Shown here one piece after another: positions 24,431 to 31,646 of a DNA stretch of 64,000 nucleotides. A model generated the notes under the pieces. That model worked only from the letters and a program-made list of their open reading frames with translations. It did no database searches and was not told where the DNA came from. Within the stretch, counting starts at the first letter, position 1. The number at the start of each line of letters is the position of its first letter. Both the position numbers and the translations under genes were made by a program. Source of the stretch: Sphingobacterium micropteri (lineage in GTDB: Bacteria > Bacteroidota > Bacteroidia > Sphingobacteriales > Sphingobacteriaceae); the NCBI RefSeq assembly GCF_014692515.1, contig NZ_JACOIK010000002.1, positions 62,001 through 126,000 on the forward strand, read 5' to 3'.

Positions 24431-25423
24431 CTACCGCCGTCGGTACTGCGCCGGCGTCATCCCTGTTTTCCGCTTAAAGAAACGGTTCAATTCGCGGACA
24501 CCCGGAAATCCACACAGTACGCTGATTTCCAGTAGGGTATAAGGCTCTTCCAATAATTGTCTTATTTTTTCCGTAACTAGACCATCGCGGTAGTCGTTCA
24601 ATTTTTGCTGATAATATTGCTGGTGCAACCGGCTAAGGTACTCGTGGCGTACATGCAGCTGCCCAGCGACGTCCCGGATGCGCACCGCGTTGCCGTGCTT
24701 GGCAATACGGCCCGCCAGCAGGTCGCGGCAGCGTTGTATAAGCAATTCGGGATCGGTGGTACGTTCATAGGCATCATATATTTTTTCTTTTGCGAGTTTC
24801 AACAAGCGGATCAGTTCCTGGAGGACAAACTTTTCATTTTCGATATCGCCCTTTTTGATATGTTGGCAAAAGCGCCTGATCTGGTTAAGCGTGTACTCAC
24901 CGGCAGGGAAATCGATGCTCCCTACAGGTTCGGAAAGGTTTGCCCGATAGGCTTCGATGACTTCGTGCAAAAAGCTGAAAGGGCGCTCGTTACCGTCGCG
25001 GAACAGGCCGCCGTCAAAATAGAAGCCGAAAAGACAATAGGTTCCCGCCTCAAATTGGAGCTGATACCGACCGCCGGGCAAATAAGCGCAGCGGCCATGC
25101 TCTGGTAGAAGCTCGGTGTAGATTTCGCCTGTATCGTTGCACAGGGCGACCGCTGCATCACCTTGAAGGAGATAAAACACGTGTAGGTCCGCCATGTCCG
25201 CCTGGACAGAAATAGTCCGTTTTTTTAGCAGGGAAAAGTCGTAACTGTACAGGTAGCAGTCTTTGGCATCAAATTCCTGCTCGATGGCATAATCCTGTCC
25301 GTTATCATAGCAACGTACGGTAGCTTGCTGTATCGGGATCGTTGGACCGGGTATATCCGATACGGATATGCTCCGTGGTATTCCAAAATGTGGTTCCAGG
25401 TTAAGGAATAGGCTTTTCTTCAT
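24431..25423 (-). CDS. AraC-family transcriptional regulator
   Basis: A 330-residue regulator. The N-terminal part has a cupin-like sensing region (YLLQGDAAVALCNDTGEIYT, RCAYLPGGRYQLQFEAGTYC). The C-terminal AraC domain holds two HTHs: VRIRDVAGQLHVRHEYLSRL and then LEISVLCGFPGVRELNRFFK, ending RKTGMTPAQYRRR. It starts MKKSLFLNLEP at 25423. It diverges from the peptide-signalling block, so it might act there or on the membrane protein gene downstream. Ligand unknown. Confidence 0.85.
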   Translation of the reverse strand: MKKSLFLNLEPHFGIPRSISVSDIPGPTIPIQQATVRCYDNGQDYAIEQEFDAKDCYLYSYDFSLLKKRTISVQADMADLHVFYLLQGDAAVALCNDTGEIYTELLPEHGRCAYLPGGRYQLQFEAGTYCLFGFYFDGGLFRDGNERPFSFLHEVIEAYRANLSEPVGSIDFPAGEYTLNQIRRFCQHIKKGDIENEKFVLQELIRLLKLAKEKIYDAYERTTDPELLIQRCRDLLAGRIAKHGNAVRIRDVAGQLHVRHEYLSRLHQQYYQQKLNDYRDGLVTEKIRQLLEEPYTLLEISVLCGFPGVRELNRFFKRKTGMTPAQYRRR

Positions 25424-25557
25424 GTGTATATACGTCCGTTCATGTGCGGCTAGACTAATAAAAATTATCCTCTTAGAAGAAAAAAATAATGAATGGTATC
25501 TAAAAGGGGTATGAACGGTTACGCGGAGCGGGTGAATGGATTGAGGGCTCCGAAAAT

Positions 25558-25587
25558 GCTATTCATGGGTTGTACGTGGCTATTCAT
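25558..25587 (+). promoter_or_regulatory. Two perfect 9-bp direct repeats, 12-bp spacer: LytTR-type site candidate
   Basis: GCTATTCAT occurs at 25558-25566 and 25579-25587, separated by exactly 12 bp, so the repeats recur every 21 bp on the same DNA face. LytTR regulators such as AgrA and ComE bind paired 9-bp direct repeats with this spacing. The site is 129 bp upstream of the peptide gene, and a LytTR regulator is encoded 2.5 kb downstream. The repeat sequence differs from the AgrA/ComE consensus, so the call rests on geometry and context. Confidence 0.6.
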
Positions 25588-25715
25588 TGTTTTTTTACGT
25601 TAAACAAAAAGAAACAACCAATTTCACACCGTGATCACGCTACTCCGATGGCCATGGAGCAAAGCGATCTGCTTAGGAAAAGTAGATGCTCAGTGCAAAT
25701 ATAAATCGTATAGAA

Positions 25716-25844
25716 ATGGAACAGTTTATTTTAGAAATCCAATCTATTGCCGCAAGCGGTATCCAAACTTTCGACATGAGAGAAGGCTTTAGCCTTTTGA
25801 GTCAAGTGGGGGGTACCGGAAAATGTACTCTTTACTACATTTAA
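25716..25844 (+). CDS. Double-glycine peptide precursor candidate (42 residues)
   Basis: ATG at 25716, stop at 25842. The first 33 residues (MEQFILEIQSI, then FDMREGFSLLSQVGG) look like a leader with a GG at residues 32-33. The remaining nine residues, TGKCTLYYI, would be the mature part, with a single Cys at residue 37. Such leader-GG-core design is used by peptide pheromones and by RiPPs and bacteriocins. Its position before an acyltransferase-like gene, a sensor kinase and a LytTR regulator, and after a LytTR-like site, supports a signal peptide. No ABC transporter or peptidase C39 is in the block. The gene is easy to miss because it is short. Confidence 0.6.
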   Translation: MEQFILEIQSIAASGIQTFDMREGFSLLSQVGGTGKCTLYYI

Positions 25845-25882
25845 GGTAGAATACCACTAATAAATGGCATCTAGATCGCCAA

Positions 25883-25909
25883 ACTAGCCTGTTATAACGA
25901 CAGGCTAGT
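25883..25909 (+). terminator. Hairpin between peptide and acyltransferase-like gene
   Basis: ACTAGCCTG (25883-25891) pairs perfectly with CAGGCTAGT (25901-25909) around a 9-base loop; only a weak T-tract follows (CATTTAAAC). A leaky terminator or processing stop would give more peptide mRNA than downstream mRNA. Confidence 0.6.
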
Positions 25910-25936
25910 CATTTAAACCTATTACACTTTTTTAAC

Positions 25937-26920
25937 ATGAAGAATAACCATAAATTATCCTTTTCTTTTTCAGAAGAGGCGCATACGCGTGGAGATGGTC
26001 CTACGTGGAATAGCAGTGTAAGATTCGTTACGTTGCTCTATCACTGGGGCATAGTACAGGACTATCCGCATCTTATCGAACTGATTGCCCGGCATCAAAA
26101 CTGGTATAAACAATCAAGATTTAAAGATGATGCCCGACTATTGGAGCAATTGGTAAGACAGTGGCCCCCGGTTGATAAAAAGCCGCGTATATGGGCTTGC
26201 TTCCATATAGGTCCGTATGGGCTAATCCCCCGAACACTGCTGCTAAGAGACCGTGGTGTTGCGATCTTATTGAAAGATGAAGTTTTTGAAGAGCAACAAG
26301 ATATGTATTTACTGTATTTTCAGAAAACATTCGGTCGCCAACCTGCCGACTCGGAATTGCGGTTTATCCGTAGCGGTGACCCCGACTGTTTAACACAGTT
26401 GAAAAGAAGCGTGGCAGATGGATTGGATGTGATCTGCTTCGTCGACGGCAAAGAGGGGGGTACGGCATCGAGAGGCTGGACGATGGTCAACCTGCATGAT
26501 ATGCCGATTCCTGTACGTTATGGTATCGCAGTGCTCAGCCGTTGGACGGGTGCTACGGTACGGCCTATTGTGTTTTCGCTGGTTCAAGGTATGCCCAAGA
26601 TACATAGTCGATGGGATTTCCTCCCGGTCACAACGAATCAATATCGATCCTTGATGCAATATTGTTATGATCTGTTACATGACCTTACGGCTGAGGAATG
26701 GCTACAATGGGAATTTGCACCATCATTTTTTGATAGCGTGATGGCGAGTAGCAAAAAAAAGGAGAATGTGATGGCAAAAGGGCAGGCTTGGTGGGTTCCG
26801 ATTATGACACCAAAAGAACACTTATTAATCGATGTAAAGTCTGGCCAGACGGTTGTTGTCTCCGAAGCGGAACATCAATACCTCTGCAGCAAAATCAAGC
26901 GAATCGTCGTGAAAATTTAA
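25937..26920 (+). CDS. LpxL/HtrB-like acyltransferase-fold protein (LPLAT superfamily)
   Basis: A 327-residue protein with the outline of lysophospholipid/lipid A acyltransferases. Core segments are RIWACFHIGPYGLIPR, then FIRSGDPDCLTQLKRSVADG with LDVICFVDGKEGG, and PVRYGIAVLSRWTGATVRPI. The catalytic histidine of HX4(D/E) is kept (H90) but position 95 is Gly instead of an acidic residue. About 70 extra C-terminal residues (WWVPIMTPKEHLLIDVKSGQ, VVVSEAEHQYL) resemble PqqD-like peptide-binding folds. It may acylate or handle the peptide encoded upstream, perhaps at Cys37; this is inference. It lacks the N-terminal membrane anchor of LpxL. Confidence 0.6.
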   Translation: MKNNHKLSFSFSEEAHTRGDGPTWNSSVRFVTLLYHWGIVQDYPHLIELIARHQNWYKQSRFKDDARLLEQLVRQWPPVDKKPRIWACFHIGPYGLIPRTLLLRDRGVAILLKDEVFEEQQDMYLLYFQKTFGRQPADSELRFIRSGDPDCLTQLKRSVADGLDVICFVDGKEGGTASRGWTMVNLHDMPIPVRYGIAVLSRWTGATVRPIVFSLVQGMPKIHSRWDFLPVTTNQYRSLMQYCYDLLHDLTAEEWLQWEFAPSFFDSVMASSKKKENVMAKGQAWWVPIMTPKEHLLIDVKSGQTVVVSEAEHQYLCSKIKRIVVKI

Positions 26921-27006
26921 TAAAGGACGACAAAAAGTCAATTGTAGCCTTTGTATTTTCCAAATAATTACGTTTTTTTACCAGTCCGACCTATTGAATC
27001 ACTCGA

Positions 27007-28041
27007 ATGAGAAACGTGTATATTTTACGACCCTTTCCGAAGGCCGTCCATATCGTTATTTGGTTTTTTTATTTTGGATGGGTAAGCTACGGAAACATTA
27101 GCCTACATGGTCTTAGCTACTGGAAAGTGCTGCTGCTGGCTATACCGTTAATGCTGGGGATCATTTATCTTAACCGCTATTGGCTTCGTAAACTCGTAGG
27201 CCGCGGAAAACTAAACAAAAAAACGACTATCTGGATGCTAGTTGCTGTGCTGACGGTCGGCCTTGCCTTATACCTAGCGCTATATGTTTGGCCTACAGCA
27301 TTGATCCGGCTTGTCCTGCCCGAAGCGGCGGTCAAAGGTGTCTGGCTATATTTCTTAGATTTTACGGCATTTTATTGGTCGTTTGCATGGAAAGGGATCG
27401 GCCTCGGATTGGCAGAGTTAGCGGTAAACATACTGAAGTGGAAGAGATGTACGGCGGAGCAGCGAAGGGACCAGATGGCAGCATACCAGAGGCAAGCAGA
27501 ATTGAAGAGATGGCTGTCCCATTTTATGGGGAATATTGCTCAGCATATGTTGCAGATCATTTCAATCCGGCGAAAATCAATTGAAGCCTATCTCGCACTG
27601 AGTAGCCGCTGCGTGAGGTTAATGACGCGGACAAATATGATGGTGCCGTTGGTAGAAGAGCTTCAGGATTTGACAAGATTAGCGGGCTTATTTGACGACG
27701 AACCCATCCTATTGGATTTAGCCATAGAAACGGAAGACTACCAAATTGTACCCATGATGTTGCTCGGGTTATTTAAAAATATGTGTAAACATGGTGAATT
27801 CGGTGAGGGAGCCCTACCTGCGGTGTTTACCGTAATCGCTACGGTTGACAAATTGCAGGTCTATACGCAAAACCAGGTCGCGGGACATTCGGCATGGCTC
27901 TACAAAGAAGGTGGAACGGGGTTAGATCAACTGGAGCTGTTACTGCAGCTGTATTATGGGGAAAAGGCAACCTTGCATCATGAAACGGATGGCGATCTAT
28001 TTCGGTCAACATTGACCATCGAGTATAGTAATGAGTATTAA
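27007..28041 (+). CDS. LytS-like membrane sensor histidine kinase
   Basis: A 344-residue kinase. Four transmembrane segments occupy about residues 12-135 (AVHIVIWFFYFGWVSYG, VLLLAIPLMLGIIYL, TIWMLVAVLTVGLALYLALY, LYFLDFTAFYWSFAWKGIG). The cytoplasmic part has a degenerate H-box, WLSHFMGNIAQ in place of INPHFLFN (His about 172), an N-box FKNMCKHG (Asn about 258) and a G-box GTGLDQLELLL. The layout is that of LytS/AgrC-type kinases which pair with LytTR regulators. It precedes the LytTR gene by 19 bp. It is the likely receptor for the upstream peptide. Confidence 0.8.
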   Translation: MRNVYILRPFPKAVHIVIWFFYFGWVSYGNISLHGLSYWKVLLLAIPLMLGIIYLNRYWLRKLVGRGKLNKKTTIWMLVAVLTVGLALYLALYVWPTALIRLVLPEAAVKGVWLYFLDFTAFYWSFAWKGIGLGLAELAVNILKWKRCTAEQRRDQMAAYQRQAELKRWLSHFMGNIAQHMLQIISIRRKSIEAYLALSSRCVRLMTRTNMMVPLVEELQDLTRLAGLFDDEPILLDLAIETEDYQIVPMMLLGLFKNMCKHGEFGEGALPAVFTVIATVDKLQVYTQNQVAGHSAWLYKEGGTGLDQLELLLQLYYGEKATLHHETDGDLFRSTLTIEYSNEY

Positions 28042-28060
28042 ATCAGATAGATAGACAAAC

Positions 28061-28879
28061 ATGAAAATTATTACTAAAAAGTTGAAAGTTCTCGTAATCG
28101 ACGACGATCCTGTAGCGCTAAAGCTTATCGCAAATTATGTTAAAGCAACGGATGGTTTGGAATTGGTATGCCAGACAACGAATCCACGTAAGGGCATGGA
28201 TGTATTAAAAAAAAGCGAGATCCACGTGATCTTTTTGGATATGGAAATGCCGGGTTTGAGTGGTATGGAATTTTTGGCACAATTAAAAATAATTGCAGAA
28301 GATAATCCAAAAATCGCAGATATTGCCATCGTTGTATGTAGTGCCTACGATCGTTTTGCCGTGGACAGCTTTCATTATGAGGCTGCAGATTATTTAGTTA
28401 AACCGATTTTTTTTGAGCGCTATACGACCGCGGTAAAAAAAGTGAAGCAGAGATGGCATCGGTTGAGCTTAAATATGCTCTCTTCAGATAACGACTGCCT
28501 GATGGTGTATACCCAACGGGGCAAACTGTACCGAAAATTGCGTTACGACGATATACTGTACCTCGAGGCAAAAGATGAAAAAACATGGATATGGGTAAGT
28601 CAGCGTGAATATTACGAAATTGATGACGTACTAAAAGATGTGTTGCTCCTACTACCCCGTGCAAGGTTCGCCCGGGTACACCGGAGTTATGCGATATCGT
28701 TGGCTCACTTTGAATTTATGAAGGGGAACGAAATCGGCATCAGAGGAACCTCGGCGAAAAATGTAAAAATGGGAAGAACAGGTGACTATGAGCTCTTTAA
28801 GGACTGGCTGTCGGAAAACGCCGTTAAAGGACGATACGTCGCTGATGTGGAAGACAATAAAAAATTATCGAATTATTAA
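28061..28879 (+). CDS. LytTR-family response regulator
   Basis: A 272-residue regulator. The receiver domain (residues about 8-130) has the acidic pocket VIDDDP, the phosphoacceptor Asp60 in IFLDMEMPGLSG and the Lys in DYLVKPIFF. The C-terminal LytTR domain starts at about 150 (KLYRKLRYDDILYLEAKDEK) with FARVHRSYAISL near 210. The cognate kinase lies immediately upstream. The direct repeats at 25558 have the spacing that LytTR dimers bind, so positive autoregulation of the peptide gene is a natural model. Confidence 0.9.
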   Translation: MKIITKKLKVLVIDDDPVALKLIANYVKATDGLELVCQTTNPRKGMDVLKKSEIHVIFLDMEMPGLSGMEFLAQLKIIAEDNPKIADIAIVVCSAYDRFAVDSFHYEAADYLVKPIFFERYTTAVKKVKQRWHRLSLNMLSSDNDCLMVYTQRGKLYRKLRYDDILYLEAKDEKTWIWVSQREYYEIDDVLKDVLLLLPRARFARVHRSYAISLAHFEFMKGNEIGIRGTSAKNVKMGRTGDYELFKDWLSENAVKGRYVADVEDNKKLSNY

Positions 28880-28900
28880 ATGTATTAATAAACATAACAA

Positions 28901-29209
28901 ATGAAAAAGAGTAAAGAATATATGAAATGGCGGGCGAGAACCGTAGCGAAGATATTACTAACGAAACACGCAGTCTATAAAAAAGTGCTGACACTGTTGC
29001 GAAAGCAGTTGGCTGCAGAGGAAGAGATACAGCTTCTTTCTGCAAAAGACGTGCAAACCCTGTTTACGATTGGGCATAGCACCTATTATCGTTGGATTAA
29101 ATCCGGCAGGCTGACACCCACGATCGTTAATGGTCGTCACTATTATCGAAAAGAGGAGATTATCGCACTACTGGAAAAACGAAGATATAGAAACCGGGGT
29201 GGATTTTGA
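28901..29209 (+). CDS. Small HTH protein (MerR/excisionase-like)
   Basis: A 102-residue basic protein. The N-terminal half is a Lys/Arg-rich helix (MKWRARTVAKILLTKHAVYK); the C-terminal half is a helix-turn-helix of the excisionase/MerR type (LSAKDVQTLFTIGHSTYYRW, then IKSGRLTPTIVNGRHYYRKE). It is 21 bp after the LytTR gene and directly upstream of the palindrome-rich stretch. It may bind DNA near the lysis-type genes, or be a leftover excisionase. No integrase is seen in the window. Confidence 0.7.
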   Translation: MKKSKEYMKWRARTVAKILLTKHAVYKKVLTLLRKQLAAEEEIQLLSAKDVQTLFTIGHSTYYRWIKSGRLTPTIVNGRHYYRKEEIIALLEKRRYRNRGGF

Positions 29210-29214
29210 TCGTA

Positions 29215-29360
29215 TCTTGTTCGGGTGATCTTCGACAGGTGTTCGGGTGCCTTTCGAGACATGTTCGAGACAGCTTCGAGTCTCCCTCGACAGTTGTTCG
29301 GGTGCTGTTCGGAATTTTCCGAACAGCACCCGAATAATACCCGAAGCCCACCCGAAGAAA
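29215..29360. repeat. TTCG-rich palindromic repeat region with an 18-bp perfect inverted repeat
   Basis: The stretch contains GTTCGGGTG three times (about 29218, 29239, 29296), several TTCGAG/TTCGAC words and reverse forms CCCGAA. TTCGGGTGCTGTTCGGAA (29297-29314) pairs perfectly with the complementary segment 29317-29334. No protein is convincing on either strand. The structure suggests a recombination, protein-binding or transcription-stop region between the regulator genes and the DUF6266/lysis-type genes. Confidence 0.75.
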
Positions 29361-29445
29361 TAGCGCGGATATCCCGATCCAGCTTCGAAGAAAACCTATA
29401 GACCTGTCGAATACTTTCCGAATAGCACTGTGCGTATCGCTTTAT

Positions 29446-29506
29446 CCCATAATATCCCACATTGTCCCGTATTGTCCCTTTAATTTTTTGGGTGTGGAAA
29501 GCACCC
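29446..29506. repeat. Ten-bp-periodic CCC repeats and hairpin
   Basis: CCC occurs at 29446, 29456, 29466 and 29476 in units such as CCCACATTGT and CCCGTATTGT, an exact 10-bp period of nearly one helical turn. A hairpin GGGTG/CACCC follows at 29490-29506. This could be a phased protein-binding array in the leader of the DUF6266 gene. Confidence 0.6.
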
Positions 29507-29584
29507 TACTTTAGCACTCGGTACCACAGAAATAACGGTTGAGCATGCCGACCGATGGTTAAATAAAATTAAAAAAATAAGAAA

Positions 29585-30226
29585 ATGGCAAAGTTTTTAA
29601 AAGGTATTACCGGAGCCTATTCCGGCAAAGTTGGAAATGTAATTGGAAGCAACTGGCGTAATGTAGATTATGTCCGTTCATTGCCCAAACCGAGTAAAAA
29701 GCCGGCTACGGCAGATCAATTGGCGCAACGAGCACGATTTGCACGGGCTGTTTCTTTTTTGTCTCCTATTACTGACCTCGTGAATTTAGGTTATTCAGAT
29801 AAACAGCAGGGAAAATGTACAGGTTATAACAAAGCGCTCCAACATTTGATTAATCACGGCATTATGGGGGAATATCCAAACTATACGCTCAATTATGAAG
29901 CTGTAGTTATCGCGCGGGGGAGTCTGGCCAATCTTATTGGGGTAGCTTGGACCGAAACAAGTCCAAAAAATCTGGAAGTAAGCTGGGTGCCGGAAGTCAA
30001 TCGATTCAATGCGTTTACGGACGACTCCGTGATTTTATTGGTGTACAACATCGAAAAATCCTTTTTCAATGTATTGGAATCTGCCACACGGGAAGATGGC
30101 GCCCTAACATTTACGGTACCTGATGTATACGAAGGAGACCGGATGGTTGGTTGGGTATTCACAGGTCACCGCGATGGTGTGAAAACTTCAGGTAGTTTTT
30201 ATCTAGGGGAAATCACGATCTCTTAG
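29585..30226 (+). CDS. DUF6266-family protein
   Basis: A 213-residue protein that starts MAKFLKGITGAYSGKVGNVI and continues SNWRNVDYVRSLPKPSKKPA; this N-terminus is the hallmark of the DUF6266 family, widespread in Sphingobacteriales and often repeated in one genome. After a conserved helical part (TADQLAQRARFARAVSFL), the C-terminal half looks like a beta-sandwich (NLEVSWVPEVNRFNAFTDDS). No signal peptide is present. The known start region resembles phage structural proteins in style, but function is unknown. It lies upstream of the holin/endolysin/spanin-like trio. Confidence 0.8.
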   Translation: MAKFLKGITGAYSGKVGNVIGSNWRNVDYVRSLPKPSKKPATADQLAQRARFARAVSFLSPITDLVNLGYSDKQQGKCTGYNKALQHLINHGIMGEYPNYTLNYEAVVIARGSLANLIGVAWTETSPKNLEVSWVPEVNRFNAFTDDSVILLVYNIEKSFFNVLESATREDGALTFTVPDVYEGDRMVGWVFTGHRDGVKTSGSFYLGEITIS

Positions 30227-30232
30227 TTAAAC

Positions 30233-30257
30233 AAGGGCACCCAACCCGGGTGCCCTT
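30233..30257 (+). terminator. Hairpin after DUF6266 gene
   Basis: AAGGGCACCC (30233-30242) pairs perfectly with GGGTGCCCTT (30248-30257) around AACCC. The T-tract is poor, so it may only partly stop transcription before the membrane protein gene at 30293. Confidence 0.65.
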
Positions 30258-30292
30258 AACTTCTAACAGATAAAAAACAAAAAAATAAACAG

Positions 30293-30679
30293 ATGAAATC
30301 AATAGAGACAAAAGCACCTTGGCTTATCGACGATATAGCCTTGGAACTTTCGGTAAAACACAAGATAGGGTTGACAATGCTTGCACTCGCGGGCATGTTT
30401 ATTTTTGCCGGCACCATATTGCAGGTCATCGATCCGACGGCAGCAGTACTGGATATCGGTATCCTATCGGTACTGTTGATGGGATTGCTTGGCGGAATGG
30501 CAGCCGTGTTCTGCAGTCTTTGGCTACAGGAAATCCTCTGGCAGCCTTTCAAGTTCTTCCGTAAAAAGCTCTTCTATCACCTTGAACAACTAACATCATG
30601 GCAACAATGTATCCTTTATTTCTCGGTATTCTTTTTATTGCTGTATGCAGCCATCTGGATGCTGTCGATCGTACTGTAA
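30293..30679 (+). CDS. Holin-like small membrane protein
   Basis: A 128-residue protein with three predicted transmembrane segments: IGLTMLALAGMFIFAGTIL (about 28-46), the stretch starting VLDIGILSVLLMGLLGGMAA (about 55-80) and CILYFSVFFLLLYAAIWMLS (about 106-125). Charged residues surround them (KFFRKKLFYH). Three-segment topology with this size matches class I holins, and its place before a peptidoglycan hydrolase gene, with an 82-bp overlap, is the usual phage lysis order. No sequence family is recognised, so holin is inferred from topology and context. Confidence 0.55.
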   Translation: MKSIETKAPWLIDDIALELSVKHKIGLTMLALAGMFIFAGTILQVIDPTAAVLDIGILSVLLMGLLGGMAAVFCSLWLQEILWQPFKFFRKKLFYHLEQLTSWQQCILYFSVFFLLLYAAIWMLSIVL

Positions 30680-31269
30680 ACACGCAAACTTCTTTGCACC
30701 AAGAAGTTGGTGACCGTCTGAGGCGTTCGCGGATTATTGAAATCGCTGCAGCCGAGATTGGGGTACGGGAGGCCACCGGCAATAACGATGGGGGGCGTGT
30801 GGAGGCGTATCTGGCCTACACCGGCTTAGGCAAGGGGCATGCCTGGTGCGCAGCGTTTGTCTCCTGGTGCTATGGGCAGGCAGGTTTCGCCGAACCCCGC
30901 AACCCTTGGAGCCCGGCACTGTTTCCCAATGCAAGGACATATTGTAGGGGTGGTGCCTGTGCCGATCTGAAAATAAGTACGCAGGTAAAACCTGCCGACA
31001 TATTTGGTATCTATAGCCGTAGTGCGAAGCGGATCAACCACGTAGGGCTGGTGTGGCGTATGGAACGAAACTATATCCTTACGGTCGAAGGGAATGTAGA
31101 GAACAGGGTGCTGTCAAAAAGAAGACATCTATCAACGGTTCATGCGCTATCGAATTGGATTACGGATGGGAATAAAATAATTAACAATGAAACATATACT
31201 CATTTCATTCATGATCATAAGCTTGGCCTCCTGCCGTTCATCGCGCGAGAAAACACGGTTGGAAAATAG
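30598..31269 (+). CDS. CHAP/NlpC-type peptidoglycan hydrolase (endolysin-like)
   Basis: A 223-residue exported hydrolase, close to the TIGR02594/CHAP group. A hydrophobic start (MYPLFLGILFIAVCSHL) could be a signal peptide. The catalytic part shows IIEIAAAEIGVREATGNNDG, the active-site Cys84 in HAWCAAFVSWCY, and His148 in RINHVGLVWR. It would cut peptide crosslinks or stems in murein. The start overlaps the holin-like gene by 82 bp, and the end overlaps the lipoprotein gene by 83 bp, each in a different frame. Context makes it a lysis or export endolysin. Confidence 0.8.
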   Translation: MATMYPLFLGILFIAVCSHLDAVDRTVNTQTSLHQEVGDRLRRSRIIEIAAAEIGVREATGNNDGGRVEAYLAYTGLGKGHAWCAAFVSWCYGQAGFAEPRNPWSPALFPNARTYCRGGACADLKISTQVKPADIFGIYSRSAKRINHVGLVWRMERNYILTVEGNVENRVLSKRRHLSTVHALSNWITDGNKIINNETYTHFIHDHKLGLLPFIARENTVGK

Positions 31270-31627
31270 CTGGAGCAGTTTGTCCGAAAGCCGTAGGGGC
31301 ATTCGCTACGGTTTCGAGCTTATCGAAAAAGATAGCCAAAACCGCGTGTGGTATTTTGCTACGGACAGTATGCTGTCTTTTCATCCCGATTACGGATTGT
31401 TTAGCAAGGGAGGGCAGCTCCATACCCATGAAAGTCGAATCGGCCTGCAGCAATTGCAGGTCGAGGTTGACTCGCTCGAGCAGAAGCGGACGGAAATAGC
31501 CACGCAGACACGGGAGGATGAATCGCGAACCCGGTACAGCACTCCCTGGTGGTTTTGGGGATTGGGTGGGTTAAGCATTATCGCAGTCATAATTGCTCGA
31601 GGGGTTTACGGCAGAGGACAGCGATAA
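31187..31627 (+). CDS. One-piece spanin-like lipoprotein with C-terminal membrane anchor
   Basis: A 146-residue protein with lipobox SLASC (Cys16) giving an outer-membrane-type lipidated N-terminus. A periplasmic part with a coiled-coil-prone stretch (LQQLQVEVDSLEQKRTEIAT) follows, and a C-terminal transmembrane helix (WWFWGLGGLSIIAVIIARGV, about 120-140) with a basic tail. A lipid anchor at one end and a transmembrane helix at the other is the topology of a u-spanin, which fuses the two membranes in phage lysis. It overlaps the hydrolase gene by 83 bp. It ends with a strong terminator. Confidence 0.65.
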   Translation: MKHILISFMIISLASCRSSREKTRLENSWSSLSESRRGIRYGFELIEKDSQNRVWYFATDSMLSFHPDYGLFSKGGQLHTHESRIGLQQLQVEVDSLEQKRTEIATQTREDESRTRYSTPWWFWGLGGLSIIAVIIARGVYGRGQR

Positions 31628-31646
31628 TATTAAATAAGCAACAAAG

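Noticed and set aside
24605..25108. Plus-strand frame of 167 codons opposite the AraC gene
   Set aside because: It is a shadow of the AraC reading frame, which carries clear HTH motifs.
25883..25909. Strong terminator isolating the peptide gene
   Set aside because: The T-tract is weak and no separate promoter is visible before the acyltransferase-like gene, so a leaky hairpin is more likely.
28901..29209. Excisionase of an integrated element
   Set aside because: The fold is compatible but no integrase or attachment-site repeat was found nearby, so a plain regulator is equally likely.
29143..29460. Minus-strand frames of 63 and 105 codons over the palindromic region
   Set aside because: Their composition is set by the TTCG repeats, and one end is antisense to the HTH gene; no protein family is seen.
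29585..31627. Complete prophage
   Set aside because: Only lysis-type genes and one DUF6266 protein are present; capsid, tail, packaging and replication genes are absent.
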